64,000 nt of DNA, taken from assembly GCA_964036275.1 (NCBI GenBank), contig OZ038435.1, positions 15,651,920-15,715,919 of the forward strand, read 5' to 3'. Origin of the DNA: Litoditis marina. Lineage: Eukaryota; Nematoda; Chromadorea; Rhabditida; Rhabditidae. The position numbers and the translations under genes are program-made. The notes under the pieces are model-generated. The model made no database searches and had not been told where the DNA came from. It saw nothing but the letters and a program-made list of their open reading frames with translations. Shown here one piece after another: positions 36,931-49,222 of this stretch (positions are counted from its first letter, which is position 1; each line of letters opens with the position of its first letter).

Positions 36931-38785
36931 CAAGAGACGCCCCGTCATCCACACATCTCATCGATGTAAAAAGTGTCAATAGGCATCGCGACCTAACTCC
37001 GTGGTACGTTTAGGGGTTTAGGACCCCTACAACTTCTTGCCAATTAGCAAGCCACTCTTGTAGCGGCCTCGGCGAGAGAGTGTGCAGGTCAGAGAGACGT
37101 AGACTCTCTCAGTCCGTCCGCGGCCTCATTGACTCTCTTGCTTTTGTAGCTTGCAAATCGCAGAAAACTATATTTGTCGGTTGGAAAAAGTCGAGGTGTA
37201 CGGTATAACTCAAGTTCTGCTGTGTAAGAACACATGTATACGATTAGTCCACAACGTTCACATAGGCTCGTTTGGAAATTCGGTTACCGTCCGCGCCTCC
37301 TGAACTTTTGGACCCGGTTCAAGTCTCAGATGAGGCGGATATTTTTTTAAGTTCGGCTCGCACTATAAACTGTATATCTATCACATCTTGCGCAAGCGCA
37401 GAAATCCTACCGAGACTCCTACAGTACTCATCTCTAATACAGGGAGTGGCAAACCCCGTTATAGTCAGATTCCGATACATGGTACGATTAGCGACCGAAA
37501 AGTGACGGGAGAAAACTATACAAGCGACGAGAGGAGAACACTGTTGGTCAATTGCACAGTCACGTGAAACTTGTTGTATAGTATTCAAGGTTTTTCTGTA
37601 CAAGCTTCCATTTCAGGCTTTTCCCCTCCGAAACCAGGGTAATGGAGCTAAAACAGCGAGCCAACCAGCCTGCCCCAACTTCGACTTCTACGACTACCTA
37701 TACTGAAATCCCAATAACATTGGCGAAAAAGAAAGAAGATGTCCTACAAAATTCGTCAGATTTCTGGACGAAAGCTTCTTTCGCCATGAATTTGGCGCTA
37801 TTTCTCATCATAGTTGCTATCCTGATGTTTTTCGTGGTCGCCATCATTTGTTACCACAATAAAGGCAAAAGAACTTCGGAAGCCGGAAGGGTCAGTTGCT
37901 AGAGAATCTTCGTCAAGTAATAGTTTGATCTCAAGTTGGGGGAAAAATTGTTGAAGTTGCAAGACTCAGTTGCTAGTAAAACGTATAGGAGGGACTCAAT
38001 CTTTGTTGTATAGTAAGTGCCAAATTTTTGAATTTCTGTCTCTCGCCGGAATCGGACCTGCGAGCAAAAGATTCGTAGCAGGGCGCGAACCACTGCGCTA
38101 TTAGAGCGCATCTAACAACGGCAAGCTTCGGAACAGAAGACATGTGTGCGCACACAGCGAAAAGTGAGATATACAGTACCCTCCCGCCTTTCTGTTGGCA
38201 ACGACTATAGCCACCGCGTAACCTTCGAGTACAAACTAAAAGCAGCAGGGATCAAACTACAGAGTACATTAGAGGCACAGCGGAATCAAGCAACATAACT
38301 TTTTTTACAAATAGTGAACTCAATAGGACGACGGTAGACGTGTTCAACATTGTTGAATCGTCTTCATTTGACAATATGTGCTCCGCGGTAGATTGAAGAT
38401 GAAGATTACAATTTATCACTTTCCATATTTTGAATGTCAAACCTGCTGAAAATCAAAAGATTTCCGCGACAAATTCTCCTTCAAAAAGTTCGCTTTTTTG
38501 AAGGATTTCCGATATTTTTCGAAAGTACTCGACAAGTTAAAAAAAAAGTATTTTCAGCCTACCACTAACTCGGCCGTTGTCAATAACGCCCAAGCTCAGA
38601 GCCCGGAAAACTTTCCGTCGAGTCCGCACAACGGTCAAACGGTCACTCCACCAGCAGAAATTGACCCGTACACCGGGCAATCTCCGGCCGGTCCGAAAAA
38701 CCGACTGGAACCGGGTACTTCGGCGCCCAACAAAGAGCAGGGAATGGGCAAAAGCGCCAAGGATCCACCCTCTCTCTATGCGTAG
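36931..38785 (+). CDS. Family 1 membrane protein gene P, copy A3 (3' exons)
   Basis: Exons 36931-37003, 37617-37890 and 38558-38785, with the same phases and splice sites as A1 and A2. P7 has small changes (EDVLQNSSDF, AILMFF, CYHNKGKR) and P8 has NKEQGM; all are conservative for a membrane helix and tail. The first intron carries about 110 bp (37303-37411) not present in A1 or A2. Upstream exons with a signal peptide were not found. It lies tail to tail with the full-length M gene. Confidence 0.6.
38018..38210 (-). mobile_element. tRNA-derived SINE-like element, A3
   Basis: Copy of 7614-7806 in the same P7-P8 intron. The A box is intact; the B box has one change (GGAATCGGACC on +). Confidence 0.55.
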
Positions 38786-39592
38786 ATGATAACATTATTC
38801 AGTTTTATGAAGTGTACTGCAGCATTTCTACAAATCATACTGTGAAAGCTCTGTACATTGAAATTTCGCCACTCAAACCACATTAACATGGATAAGAAAA
38901 TGCGGAGAACAACAACCCAGAAAAACATTATTTTTAGGTGGACCATGTCGAATCAGGCCAGACTAAAAAATCAAGTTTTGTCAATTCAAATTTCGAACGA
39001 TAATAATAGGAGTACTTCCAAATATTTTTGTTTGATCGCGTGCCAACTTATTTTTTGAGCAGGAATATTGGGGTTTTGAGCAGGTTCCTGCAAACTAAAT
39101 GCTTCCGAAAAAAATGGAAGAGTTATCAAACATGTGGAAAGCCGATTTAGCAATCGCGGTCTTCGTTCATGTTTCAACAGACAGGAAATGTCTGGAAACC
39201 TGACGGTAAATAAGGTTTTCCGTACTCTGAAACTCGTTTTCAAAGTAGTTTTCCGTACTCGAAAACCGGAAAACGTGAGTCTGTTTTCGTGCTTCAAGCT
39301 GCTTTTTTATTATACCCGTTCTGTAGTATTCAAACTAAAAACAGAGCAGGATCAAGCAACATACACCCTATTAGGATTATTTTGAAAAAGCGAACCCTAG
39401 TCTTTGTCTGAGCTGTACAAATTGCCGAGTATTAAACAATATACCTTTTTTAACTATTTTTCTGCAGTAATTCAGTTTTCTATTTTATAAAGTCTTCATC
39501 AACACAACAGCAGTACTTGTAATACTTTATGACAAGCTCTTTGTCATTATCATTTACAAAAAGGGTTTGTTTCGGTGTGAATTGTCGTTCCG

Positions 39593-42500
39593 TTATCCCT
39601 TCGACGGACTTTTTGCGCTGACGCCAGAATCAGCCGGGCTCTGTACAGAGGGAGAAGTCGTGTTTCGCCCCTTTGAGACTCCAAAGTAGTCCGCACTCGG
39701 GGTGGTACTGGGGTTGTTGTATTCTGAACCGCCGTCCTAAAAAAGTTGGTAAGAAATACGTCGAGTTTATAAGCACATTTGGTTTTTCTCATCAGTATTA
39801 TAGTGTATAAAAACGACTAGTTCATCATTTTCAGAAGACTCCAAGTTCCAATGTTTTCTTGTAAATATACTAAATTAAACTAGTTGCAATTACAATTACC
39901 ATATGTCAATTGCTGCCATAGCGTTTTGAACAAACTCGATATCTCTGAAGTGGTGATTCCAAAGTAAATGTTCTACAAGAGGTACAAGAAGCAAAAACAA
40001 TACATTTCAAACTCATTCAAACTCCAGCTGTCGTTGTCGACGCAAAAGTATCGCAATCAATGAAAAACTCAAACTTCAACGAAAGAGATTAGAACCAACC
40101 ATTGTCGACGTCATAACTGACGTTTTCTTCGTTTTTGCCGCCTGCTTCTTCTTTTGTCGTTTTTTGAGATAAAAGACTCCGGCCACAATGAGTCCGATCA
40201 ACGCAAGCACAGTGAGAGCCAAAAACACGTTGATAGCCAGCGACATTTTGGCCACTCCGTTGTCAGAATCCTCCTTGTCCTCCACCTTTCCAGCGTCCTT
40301 CGACGCCTTCGCAGAGGGCTTCTGAGTCGTCGTCGTATTCAGAGTCGTCGTTTGAGGTACCATTGTGGTGGTGGGAACCCGGTTGCCTTCCGCGATCAGC
40401 TCGTTTTTTCTCGTCTCATCGGGAAACAGCCTGCAAATAGAATATAGGAACTTGATTAAAGCAATTCAGAATACTTCATACGTAATCAAGAAATATGGCG
40501 CATGTGTTGAACCTTGAGATAATAAATGTTTCTTGAATTCAAAAACTAAATAGACACTATGACTATAACTGTGCATCCAAATTTCCGCTGTACAGAAAGT
40601 TTTTTTATTGAAACTCTGTAAAGTAAATTAAAAACTAACTACGGAAACAACAAAAAGCCATCGAGTATTTCTGGGTCAAAAACAATTTACCAAGAGTATT
40701 TTCCCCTGAGAAGTTCCACATCCGTAGGGTTTTGATGATAGTGAGATGCTGACTGGCTGGTGGCATTGTGGGCTGAAAAGACGAAGCTAAAAAAGATAAA
40801 CAGTTAACATTGACTGAATTTTCATTCTTATCAATAAGTCCCGGCTAGTGAGGAAAAACTGTTAGCAGTTAGCATTTTTCTATTTTGTCAAATAAAGTCA
40901 AACATCAGATGGTTCAGCTGCCAGCAAACAAAATTCCACGGTTTGGTATTGTTACATTTGGCTTCGTGCCAGACAACATCAACTACGAGACAGTATGTGA
41001 ATAGAGTTAACGTAGACAGGCAGTGTCTCTAATCGACCATGAAATTAGAACTGTGAAAAACAAAGCCTTCTAGGCTAAATATGCTAGAGGCTAAGTAACG
41101 AAGTTCCATGAGCATATTGGTACCGCAACACTACTAAACTCGGGTATATTGTACAGTTGCTGTACAATTAAACAACAACATTTTGTATTGTGGGGCATGA
41201 TTGTTGAAAGTCGACATTGTACAATTACCCCCCCCCCCCCCCCCCCCCTTCAAAATACCCCCCCCCCCTCTATAATACCCCCTCTCTATAGGGAATCGTA
41301 TTGGGAGGGGAGGGGGGCAATTGTACAATTCCCCCTAAACTCACCGCCAGTTCTGTAAACGTCTTCGACATGCCTGAGAAGACAATCTATTATGTTCTGC
41401 TGAACGACCTCGGGCCTAAATAATGAAAATATGAATATATTTGTTTGTATAAATTGATTTGTAAAAAAACTTTGTTGTAATTTCTTTCAATCTCCATTGA
41501 AAGTTTTATGAAACACGTGACGACCTGTGACGTGAGATCAGTATAGCTCGGGTCATCTAAATTCTCGTACACATATTGGAGAAAACATGAGGATGGAGAG
41601 AAAAAGTTGAATCAAAAAGATGAAGACAGAAAAAGAGAGTTGAGAGAGGGGAAAAGAGAAAGAGAAAGAGAGAGAAAGAGAGAAGAGAAAAGAGAGTAGT
41701 TTCATAAAATCGACTACTCACGCTTTCGAACTTGCGCTCACTCCTTTCACTGTGCCCGTTGAGGTCAGAGATTTGAGAATGGTTTCCTGAATTAGAAGAT
41801 TTCAACGTTTTCCACAAATATCTACATCTAGTGAACATTTCCTTTTTTGAAGACATATAAGCCTTATACATTATTTTTTGACGTGTTTGTAGTTGGAAAT
41901 CAGAAAATCAGACTTGGAAACAATTAAACAAACCAGAAAACGAAGAATTTGGTTGACAGGAGAGTTCGATTCCATTAGGTGAACGGTTTTCATTCATCCA
42001 GCAAAACACAATATAGGTTATTTGAACTATTTAAGTTGTAACTAAACGGTGCCAACTAACATAAAATACTCCAGTCACGGAGTTACAGCCGTAGAAGGAG
42101 CACACGCAAGTCACTTCGGTGTCGGTGAAAGTACAAAACTCGTCGTCGCTCTGAAGACAAATAGTTGTTGTCCATAGTATTTCAGTATAAAAGGTCGTCA
42201 ACATCTAAAAAGCAAACAAATTATCATGAGAAAGTGAGAGAAAGAGACAAGAAGACTTAAGACTAGTAAAACAATAGCAAACCACACAGTCATTGAATAC
42301 CTTTCATCCTGTAGGAAATTTATACTTTTGGAGGAAAAAGTATTAATTTAGTGATTTCTTGTCCAGTATTTCCCACATTAACCTAGAAATGAAATGACTA
42401 TCATGTTGCAACATCAACAAATTCCGTACTACAAACAAAGTGAAACAGTGTTGCCTACTATTGTTAGGCCTGCGTTACGCGTAAACAGATCAAATTTCGG

Positions 42501-43055
42501 CCTCACATTTTCCTCCACATCTACAGCAACATATTCAATCTTTTTGGCTTTCCCGCACTTGCGTATAGTTCCACTGACTTTGAAACCACACGTCTTGTTG
42601 CCGACGGTCTGCAAATGACGAGAAGATTGGAGCAAAAATAGAATGTTTATGCCAATTCTAGTTCAATTTCTATCCAAAGTTATCCGAGTTTCTTCCTCAA
42701 TCAGCATTCTGCATCGAAAGATTAGATGATAGCATGCCATCCATCACTCATATGGGCTGAACGGAATGTGTCGGGATGGGATTTTCATGGATTTTTCATG
42801 ATGCAAAAAACTACACTCAAAAACTCCAATGCAACTTCAGGGTTTGGAATTCTTTGAAGTGAAACTTATTTAAATTAGTAACAACCGGCACTTTCGAGTT
42901 ATTAGTTGTACCTTCATTATTCCACTCTCCGGAGCCGTGATAATTGCAGTGGCAAAATCTTCTTCCACTTTGAGATACGTCCCACTGTCAACACATCTGT
43001 TCCTCGTACTCTTAGAGGCAGCCGGGATGGAAGTTGTCAGTATGAACTGAAACAT
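39593..43055 (-). CDS. Family 1 membrane protein gene M, complete copy (A3)
   Basis: Unrecognised family. Exons on the - strand: 42912-43055, 42507-42608, 41722-41786, 41345-41415, 40691-40772, 40100-40430 and 39593-39736, together 313 codons including the stop. The start is the ATG at 43053-43055 (MFQFILTTSIPAA, signal-like); an in-frame ATG at 43103 or a separate short first exon, as in G, is possible. The ectodomain has Cys at about residues 21, 55, 66 and 115 in contexts shared with G (NRC, GNKTCGFK, IIDCLL). The stalk is Thr/Lys-rich with LFPDETR, the membrane helix spans about residues 218-242, followed by KKRQKKK and a Ser/Pro tail with DYFGVSKG. Intron phases match G exon by exon. Donors include GTACAA, GTGAGG, GTGAGT and GTAAAT; acceptors include TTGCAG and AATTCAG. 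It lies head to tail with G, 0.76 kb apart. Inference: type I cell-surface protein. Confidence 0.75.
41215..41335. repeat. Poly-C inverted-repeat element, A3
   Basis: Third copy of the element at 26403-26521, in the intron between M exons 5 and 6. Ends ATTGTACAATTACC and GGCAATTGTACAATTCC. Simple C runs create spurious Pro- and Gly-rich frames here. Confidence 0.5.
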
Positions 43056-43274
43056 TCGAATACAAACAAAATTACACTTTTTCTGCTTAAACTGAATCAA
43101 CATGAGAAATGTTACACTCTAGGTGAGTTCAGGTGGTGCACAGCAAAACTGTCAAATGTTCCTTACGAAATTCGAATTGATTTAACAGCTTTGAACATTC
43201 CAAAAAGTTGAGTGGTATGGCCAATTCGGTGTTGTCACTTCAGCGAATAAGACTAAGCTTAAACAATTTATACC

Positions 43275-43409
43275 TGGTCGAGAACGAAAAGTAAAAGGAC
43301 TATCCTTGGCGAGCGCATGACCAACAAATGGAATCGAGCAGTAAAATTGAACGATTTTCCTGTTTATACGCACTTTTCTTCTTCGTTTGAGAAGAGTGCA
43401 CGTAACCAT
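43275..43409 (-). pseudogene. Isolated family 2-like exon between M and G
   Basis: An open stretch from ATG at 43407-43409 to a CAG before GTATAA reads VQFYCSIPFVGHALAKDSP. It resembles the VQLPSDTSLRIGHTLIKSR segment of gene B exon 4 (GH-x-L-x-K pattern). No matching exons lie on either side, so it looks like a relic of a family 2 gene. It could also be an upstream exon of M, but the phase does not fit. Confidence 0.35.
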
Positions 43410-43787
43410 TTTCCAGGTTTCCCCTCGTGCAGCTCATTCCATGTTAGTTTTCACAGGGTGCCAAATTATTTTCACGAAAAACTTTCGAAGTTTTAACAAG
43501 AAAACCTAATGAAGAGAAAAACTCCATTAACCAATAGTCGTTTTTGAGACAATGCTTATAGTTGTACCGAAAAGGTTTTTTTGCTGCCTGGGCAAACTAT
43601 CTGCATCAGACTATCTGCATGTACAGAAATGAATGTAAATGTAAATATATTATAATCACCTCAGTCCACTGATTGCAATGTAAAACTGCCTCTATCTGCT
43701 AGCACACTGAACTGAGACCGAAAACTTGAGAATAGATGACAGGATTCCGATTCATAAATTTCAATCAAAAACGAGCATTTCAAGAAC

Positions 43788-43793
43788 TTTATT
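43788..43793 (-). terminator. Polyadenylation signal of gene G
   Basis: AATAAA on the - strand, 20 bases past the stop codon of G. The same bases are retained in the fragment at 58289-58396. Confidence 0.6.
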
Positions 43794-43812
43794 AATATCG
43801 TGGCTCAATGTT

Positions 43813-46800
43813 TCACGCATACACCGATTTGTTCGCTTGCGGGGTCGGGACTGCCATCACAGATCCGTTGGTCGGGCTGGGACCGGGCAAGACCGGGCTG
43901 ACTGAGGGGGCGGGGGATGGAACCGGACTGGGAACGGCCTTGTCCGAGACCATCACCGGACTCTGGGTGACTCTGGCGGAGGGGTTGCTGGGGCTGGGTG
44001 CGGCAAAGTAGTCCGAATTCGGCATCGTCCGCTGAGTAGTGACAGCTGCCTCAGCCTGAAATTAGATACATGCTAAAATTGCATTCTCTTGTATATTTAA
44101 GCAGATTTAATCCAGTTTAGAAATTTGACTGATAATAGAACATTTTCAAATGATAGTTATTTCTTTTTTCCTCGCGTTTGTCACAGATTTGCAGCCAAAT
44201 GGTTGGTTCACATCATTTCTACAAAGAGTCCTAAAGTACACATTCGATTTTCCAATGACTCGTCTCAAATGCGAACTTTGCCGACCAAATCTCGTCACAC
44301 TATTCGTAACAAAAACTTTGACAAAAATGGCTGTAGACGTCTCAATAAGAGTGAAATGAAGAATAACCATGCTTGTAACCATCTCTAAACTGACCATAGA
44401 GCTTTTCGACTCCGAGACCCACATGGTCTTCCCCTTGTCCTTCTTTCCTCTGCGCAGGCAGACTATAGCTACAATCAGAGCGGCCATCAGAGCAAGTACA
44501 ACAAGGAAAAGCACAATATTCAAGGCCAGAGACATCCTGGCGAAGGTTCCTGCTGACCGTTCCTTTTCTTCTTTTACAGCAGCCGCTGGCGGGGCAGCTC
44601 TAGTCGTCGTGGAGTGAGCCGATGTGGCCGTACTCGGCGCGACCGAACTGGTTCCTTTGCCTTGCCGCACCAGTTCGGCAACGCGGTTCTGACTGGGAAA
44701 CATCCTGAAATTGCACACATTTGAAGACTATTTCGCTCATTAGCTAGTGACATTGGTCAGTTGGACCGTCTAATTCAGGTTAGCTTTAATAGTAAAGTAG
44801 CTTTCAGTAAAAAGATTATGGTATGAACTCCATGAAATAAGTTTAGTAAAACGACTAACTTTGCGCCGATGTACTGACACTAGCGAGAGAGCAGGGAGGT
44901 TGAAGAGATTGTAGACAGTGTCCAATAGCCTACGTGTCTACGATGTGCTAACTATGCTGTTAGCCAAATTGCATAGTCACGTGAAACATGTTCAACACAG
45001 CAGAACTCATAAACTTGCAACGATAAAGTGCACAACGCCCCATTAGAATGCTAACTTCACGTTACGATTCAATTGACGTCTAGTATAAGCGCGTTTCAGG
45101 AACTAAAAAAGCTTCCGACGATTGACGCATAACATACGAACAGCGATACAGAACCCCGAAAAAAAATAACAAGATGTTTTGGGAAAATAATTGATCAAGC
45201 GGTTAAAAAGACCTTCTAAATTTATAAATGAAGTTTTTGTGATCTCTCAGAGTGCAAAATACTGACCAAGGAGCAAGATTCTTGAGCTTATCCAACTGAT
45301 TCGTGTCCAGCTTGTCTGTGGGCCCACGGGCACCAACTGCAAAAGACAGAAAACATCTAGGTTCTAATCAACACTAAAGCTAGTTAACCATCTGCAAACA
45401 ATTATCAGGCTGATTCCGGGAGTTTTTCAGCAAAGGTTTTGGGTTGATTACTCTGCTTTTACTATGGAACTGGAAGACCGTCTATTATGAGGTCTGATCT
45501 ATTATTTAACTGATTTGTCTAAGTTGAAAGTGTATCCCCCATTTCTTCAAATACTATCGCAGGAGAAATTTCTAGATTGCCGAGGGCCAGTTTATCTGGT
45601 ACGTATAGTTCACACCATTCCTAGTGAGACTCCTACAGTAACCTTACAAACTTTCCGATGGCTGTTGTGAAGCTGAAAATGTAGTTCATGGAAAATGCTC
45701 CCGTGTATTTACTCTACCTGAAAAAGAGAATGAGCTACAAAAATCCTTAACTTCTCCGATCAAAATTAAGTGAGCAAAACGGCATGGAGGTTTCGAAATT
45801 CTGCTGGAGGAGTCTCAGTAGGAATGGAGAATGCTATATAGTCATGGTAAGTCGTGTAAAAGGAGAAAAAGTGAAAGAAACACAGGGCAAAATCAGGACA
45901 CTGGGAACAGTTTGCACATTATTGGCCGTTTACTGTATTGAATTCAATGAGATGAAGTAAAGACAGAAGAGACTCACTCGCGCCCTTGAAAATGGTCTCG
46001 ACGTGTGCCAAGATACATTCTGAATAGTAGGTGCGCACATCAGGCTTCATCCTGGAAGAAAACAGTTGAAGTGGAAAGAGTAAAACATTCATAGTGAGTG
46101 CCAAATTTAGAATTCTCCATCTCTCGCCGGAGCCGAACCTGCGAGCAAAAGATTCCTTGCAGGGCGCTAACCACTGCGCCATTAGAGCACATAATGGGCA
46201 ATATTTGGGATCGAAGACATGTGTGCGTACACAGCGGAAAGTGAGATATACCCTCCCGCCTTTCCGTTGGCACGACTATATAGGGGAAAATTGAAGTATC
46301 ACCCCCCACTTTAGTTGGGTCCCCCCCCCCCGTAGCACTTCAACCCCCCACCCAAGCTAAAATCTGAAAATCTAGGAGAGGGGGGGGGGGGGGTCAAAAA
46401 TCAACTTTGACATTTACCCCACCTGGGTCGGCGGGGGGTAGAACTTCAATGGTGGGGGGTCAAACTTCAACGAGTGGGGGGCTGAACTTCCATATCGGAA
46501 ATTTTTACTTTTTACCTCCCACCCTCAAACTTTTGTATTGCAGGAGATAAATTGAATTATCACCCCCCGGTGGGGGCGGGTCAAACTACAATTCCCCAAA
46601 CGCAATACAAATTCAGAAAGGTGGGGGGTGAAAAGTCAATGTTCCCCTATATAGAGGAATTCATGAATTAGCCTTGGGACAGATGAGGGAGAATCCTGAC
46701 TCACTTGGTCGTTTCGTCTTCGCCAACGACTTCATCCTCGTGTGAGGAATAGAACGACTTGATCAGGGTTTCCTTCAAACTTTGTTAAAAAAATTTAAGA

Positions 46801-48061
46801 ATAACTTTTCTTCTGAATGAAGGTTGAGAAAAAAAAACGAAGGGTGCATTTGAATTTTTCCGAATACATTCGTTCCGTTCCGTTTACAAAACGTTACGTC
46901 CGTTAAACATTTAGAATTTTCGGATTCGAATCTAATCGCCTATAAAGAGAAGTGTTCGATGAGAAAAATGGCGATCATAGTTTTGCCAGTCGAAACTCAC
47001 ATATAACGTGCCAGAAACCGAATTGCAACCAAAAAATGAGCACACACAAATCATGTGATCGTTCCAGAACGAACAAAAATCACCGCTCTGTAAAACAGAA
47101 TTAAACACAAAAGTAAATGTGATTTAAGCTTTATTTGAAGTTGAATATGGCAGAACGTTCCAGTGATAGCAATAGTTAACATGGTTTTGATAGTTGAACG
47201 ACAAGTTGATTTAGATGAAACTTTCTTTGAAGTGAGTAAAGTCAGTTAATAGTTGATTTGTGAAGAATAAAACAATTAACTAATGTGTATAGAGCATCAT
47301 GAGAGTTGGGAAAAATTGCCATGTTTTCAGAATGTTTCAATAGTGGAATCTAACGTTATACAGCCTGAAGTGTACTTACATCGGTCTTTACTTCAACCGC
47401 CACGAATTCGACTATTTTGCTATACTCGCAGGGAGGGCGATCTTCAAGGTCACCAGTGATCTTGAATCCACATTTCTTGTTGCCAACATCCTAAAAGAAA
47501 AAAGTCTAAAAATGAACTTTCAAGTCTGCGTCTCCGCGAAAAAAGTTGAAACTATACTAACTGATGGTATGATTGAGATAATGTGCTCAGTGAGAGATGT
47601 ACTCAAAACCGTTTCGACCCTGATTCAAGACGGTTTTGGGTTTTCTCAGAGGGTTGGGTCATCATCAGTTGAACCCCTCTGATATAGATATAGAGAAACC
47701 CCTAATATACTAACTGAGTTCACCATTTGCATAAAAAGAATATGATTTTTCCAGTTTTTTCGTACAACAGCCAGTTTTGTACAACAAGAGTCCAGCTTTC
47801 CAGCGTAAAATCGTGAGGAGTAACTCATATCTAATGCTACCTGTAATGTTGCATTTTCCGGTCGATTCACGATTTCGGTTGTAGTTTTGGTCATGTTGAG
47901 GTAGATTCCGTTCATAACGCACTGGTTGGAGACCACGCCGAGGGGAAATGCCATCAGAATCGATAAGAGAATCACCTAAAATGTAAAATCGTAGTTAATC
48001 ATTATGACAGAAAAAAATAACTTCTTGGTACTTTGAACCAGTCCTTGCTTGTTGATTTCAT
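43813..48061 (-). CDS. Family 1 membrane protein gene G, complete
   Basis: Unrecognised family, 346 residues from eight exons: 48032-48061, 47841-47975, 47380-47490, 46705-46772, 45978-46051, 45267-45336, 44395-44704 and 43813-44055. All phases close and the total is 1041 bp. Residues 1-27 form a signal peptide (MKSTSKDWFK then VILLSILMAFPLGVVS). The ectodomain has Cys at 29, 62, 76 and 127, matching M, and N-glycosylation sites NMT and NAT. An acidic segment (HEDEVVGEDETTK) and the Trp-MFPSQNR junction follow. The stalk is Ala/Ser/Thr-rich. One helix at about 220-246 (MSLALNIVLFLVVLALMAAL) is followed by LRRGKKDKGK. The tail is Pro/Ser-rich with NSDYFAAPSPS and ends SVYA. Donors are mostly GTGAGT, GTAAGT or GTCAGT; the acceptor of exon 4 (TTTGAAG) is weak. 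Introns hold a SINE and a GC-rich MITE. It lies just upstream of M on the same strand. Inference: type I surface protein of unknown role. Confidence 0.8.
46099..46276 (-). mobile_element. tRNA-derived SINE-like element in gene G intron
   Basis: A diverged copy of the element at 7614-7806, at a position unrelated to the P gene copies, so it moved independently. A box TGGCGCAGTGG and B box GGTTCGGCTCC on the - strand. It abuts the MITE at 46277. Confidence 0.6.
46277..46654. mobile_element. G/C-run MITE in gene G intron
   Basis: Terminal inverted repeats: TATATAGGGGAAAATTGA at the left and the complement of TATATAGGGGAACATTGA at the right. The interior has several CCCCCCAC/GTGGGGGG blocks, each beside a TTGAAGT-like phrase. 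No coding capacity. Confidence 0.65.
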
Positions 48062-48236
48062 CCAAAAAGTGCAATAGCATATTATCAGCTTTTGCAGAAG
48101 ATCAATTTATTCGTTAAAAAGGTGTTGCAATAGAGTGAACTGTACAGTTATAGCGAGATTCTACTCATACACACTAGTCTGTGTTACCACGTGTTAACCA
48201 GTTAGACTTTCTGAGCTATTGACAAATTTCCAAAAT

Positions 48237-48310
48237 GTTGTTGTGGTGTAGTGGGGTTGGACCATGCCTACCGATCGAATGGAGTCGGGTTCGATTCCGG
48301 TGAGCGCCGG
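48237..48310 (+). mobile_element. tRNA-like element, block B2 flank
   Basis: A box TGGTGTAGTGG at 48244-48254 and B box GGTTCGATTCC at 48288-48298, tRNA-like spacing, GCGCCGG end. It lacks a convincing cloverleaf. A near-identical copy lies at 58453-58528. Confidence 0.5.
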
Positions 48311-48761
48311 TATTTTTGCATTTTGCTTTTGGCTGTAATACTTCAGGACACATCTATCAAATAGATGTAAAATATAATCTTCAGATAATGAATATCAGAC
48401 AGACAATTTTTTGAACGAAATCCATGTTTTTGTTCAAGCAAAAACTAATTGACTTAATAACCATTATGACAATAGATAACAAATAGGTTAATTGCACAAT
48501 TATCTTACACATATTGTCAGTAACTAATTGTCGATAACCAGTCCCTTTTGCTACGCCGCCTTCTTCGATTTACGCGATTTATGTAATAAAACAAGTTCTA
48601 TTATGAGAAAAAATCAAATTATATAATTTTGCCGGAAAACTGGTTAATTGTGCTCAAGGACGTATGTACTGATGAAAATCAGTGTTCAAAACACTATATT
48701 TGACTTTTGGACGTTTTTTGGCCGATGTTTTTGCCACGCGTTCTAGCTGGGAACGCAAATT

Positions 48762-48797
48762 CGTGGGACTCCACGGAATTCCGTGGAAGTCCACGGG
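48762..48797. promoter_or_regulatory. Paired copies of the satellite dyad in non-satellite DNA
   Basis: CGTGGGACTCCACGG at 48762-48776 and CCGTGGAAGTCCACGG at 48781-48796 sit four bases apart outside any satellite. Repeated at 58987-59021 in the B3 flank. Candidate protein-binding site or element end; the role is unknown. Confidence 0.4.
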
Positions 48798-49222
48798 CTT
48801 AACCATTGGAAAAGGGGCGGGGCTTATATTTTGTATTGGTTGCTAACCAGAGAGAAACTGCTCCCCTCAAAAAAACGGAATTGGCTATAAATTTCAGGGT
48901 ACGTTGGTATTGGTTTAAGAAGACTATTAGAAGTGATCCTACATACTAATAAATTTTTTAAAGTTTAAAACTTTATTATATTTTTTAAAAACTTTATTTC
49001 CAAAAAAAGTCTGAATTTAGCTGGAAACTACAAAATATACTCGGATTTCATTGAGAAGAGTATTAGTGGGCTTTTAACGATTGATGTATTTGTTTTTAGT
49101 TATCTGATGTCATTCATTACTTTTCAGTACAGCCAGACGACGAACCTTGTTTTGTGCACAGAACTCGGACGTGAATAGTGTGTTGAAACCATTTGAACGT
49201 TTAACAAATCATTGGAGGTTTA

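Larger units (their letters stand above)
48062..49222. other. Upstream of G and left flank of block B2
   Basis: No exon seen. From about 48208 the sequence matches the flank of B3 (58420 on). It includes a + strand tRNA-like element at 48237-48310 and the paired dyad at 48762-48797. The promoter of G should lie near 48070-48200, but no distinctive motif is visible. Confidence 0.5.

Noticed and set aside
41134..41358. Pro-rich and Gly-rich frames around the poly-C tract
   Set aside because: Simple-sequence translations; run lengths differ between the three copies.
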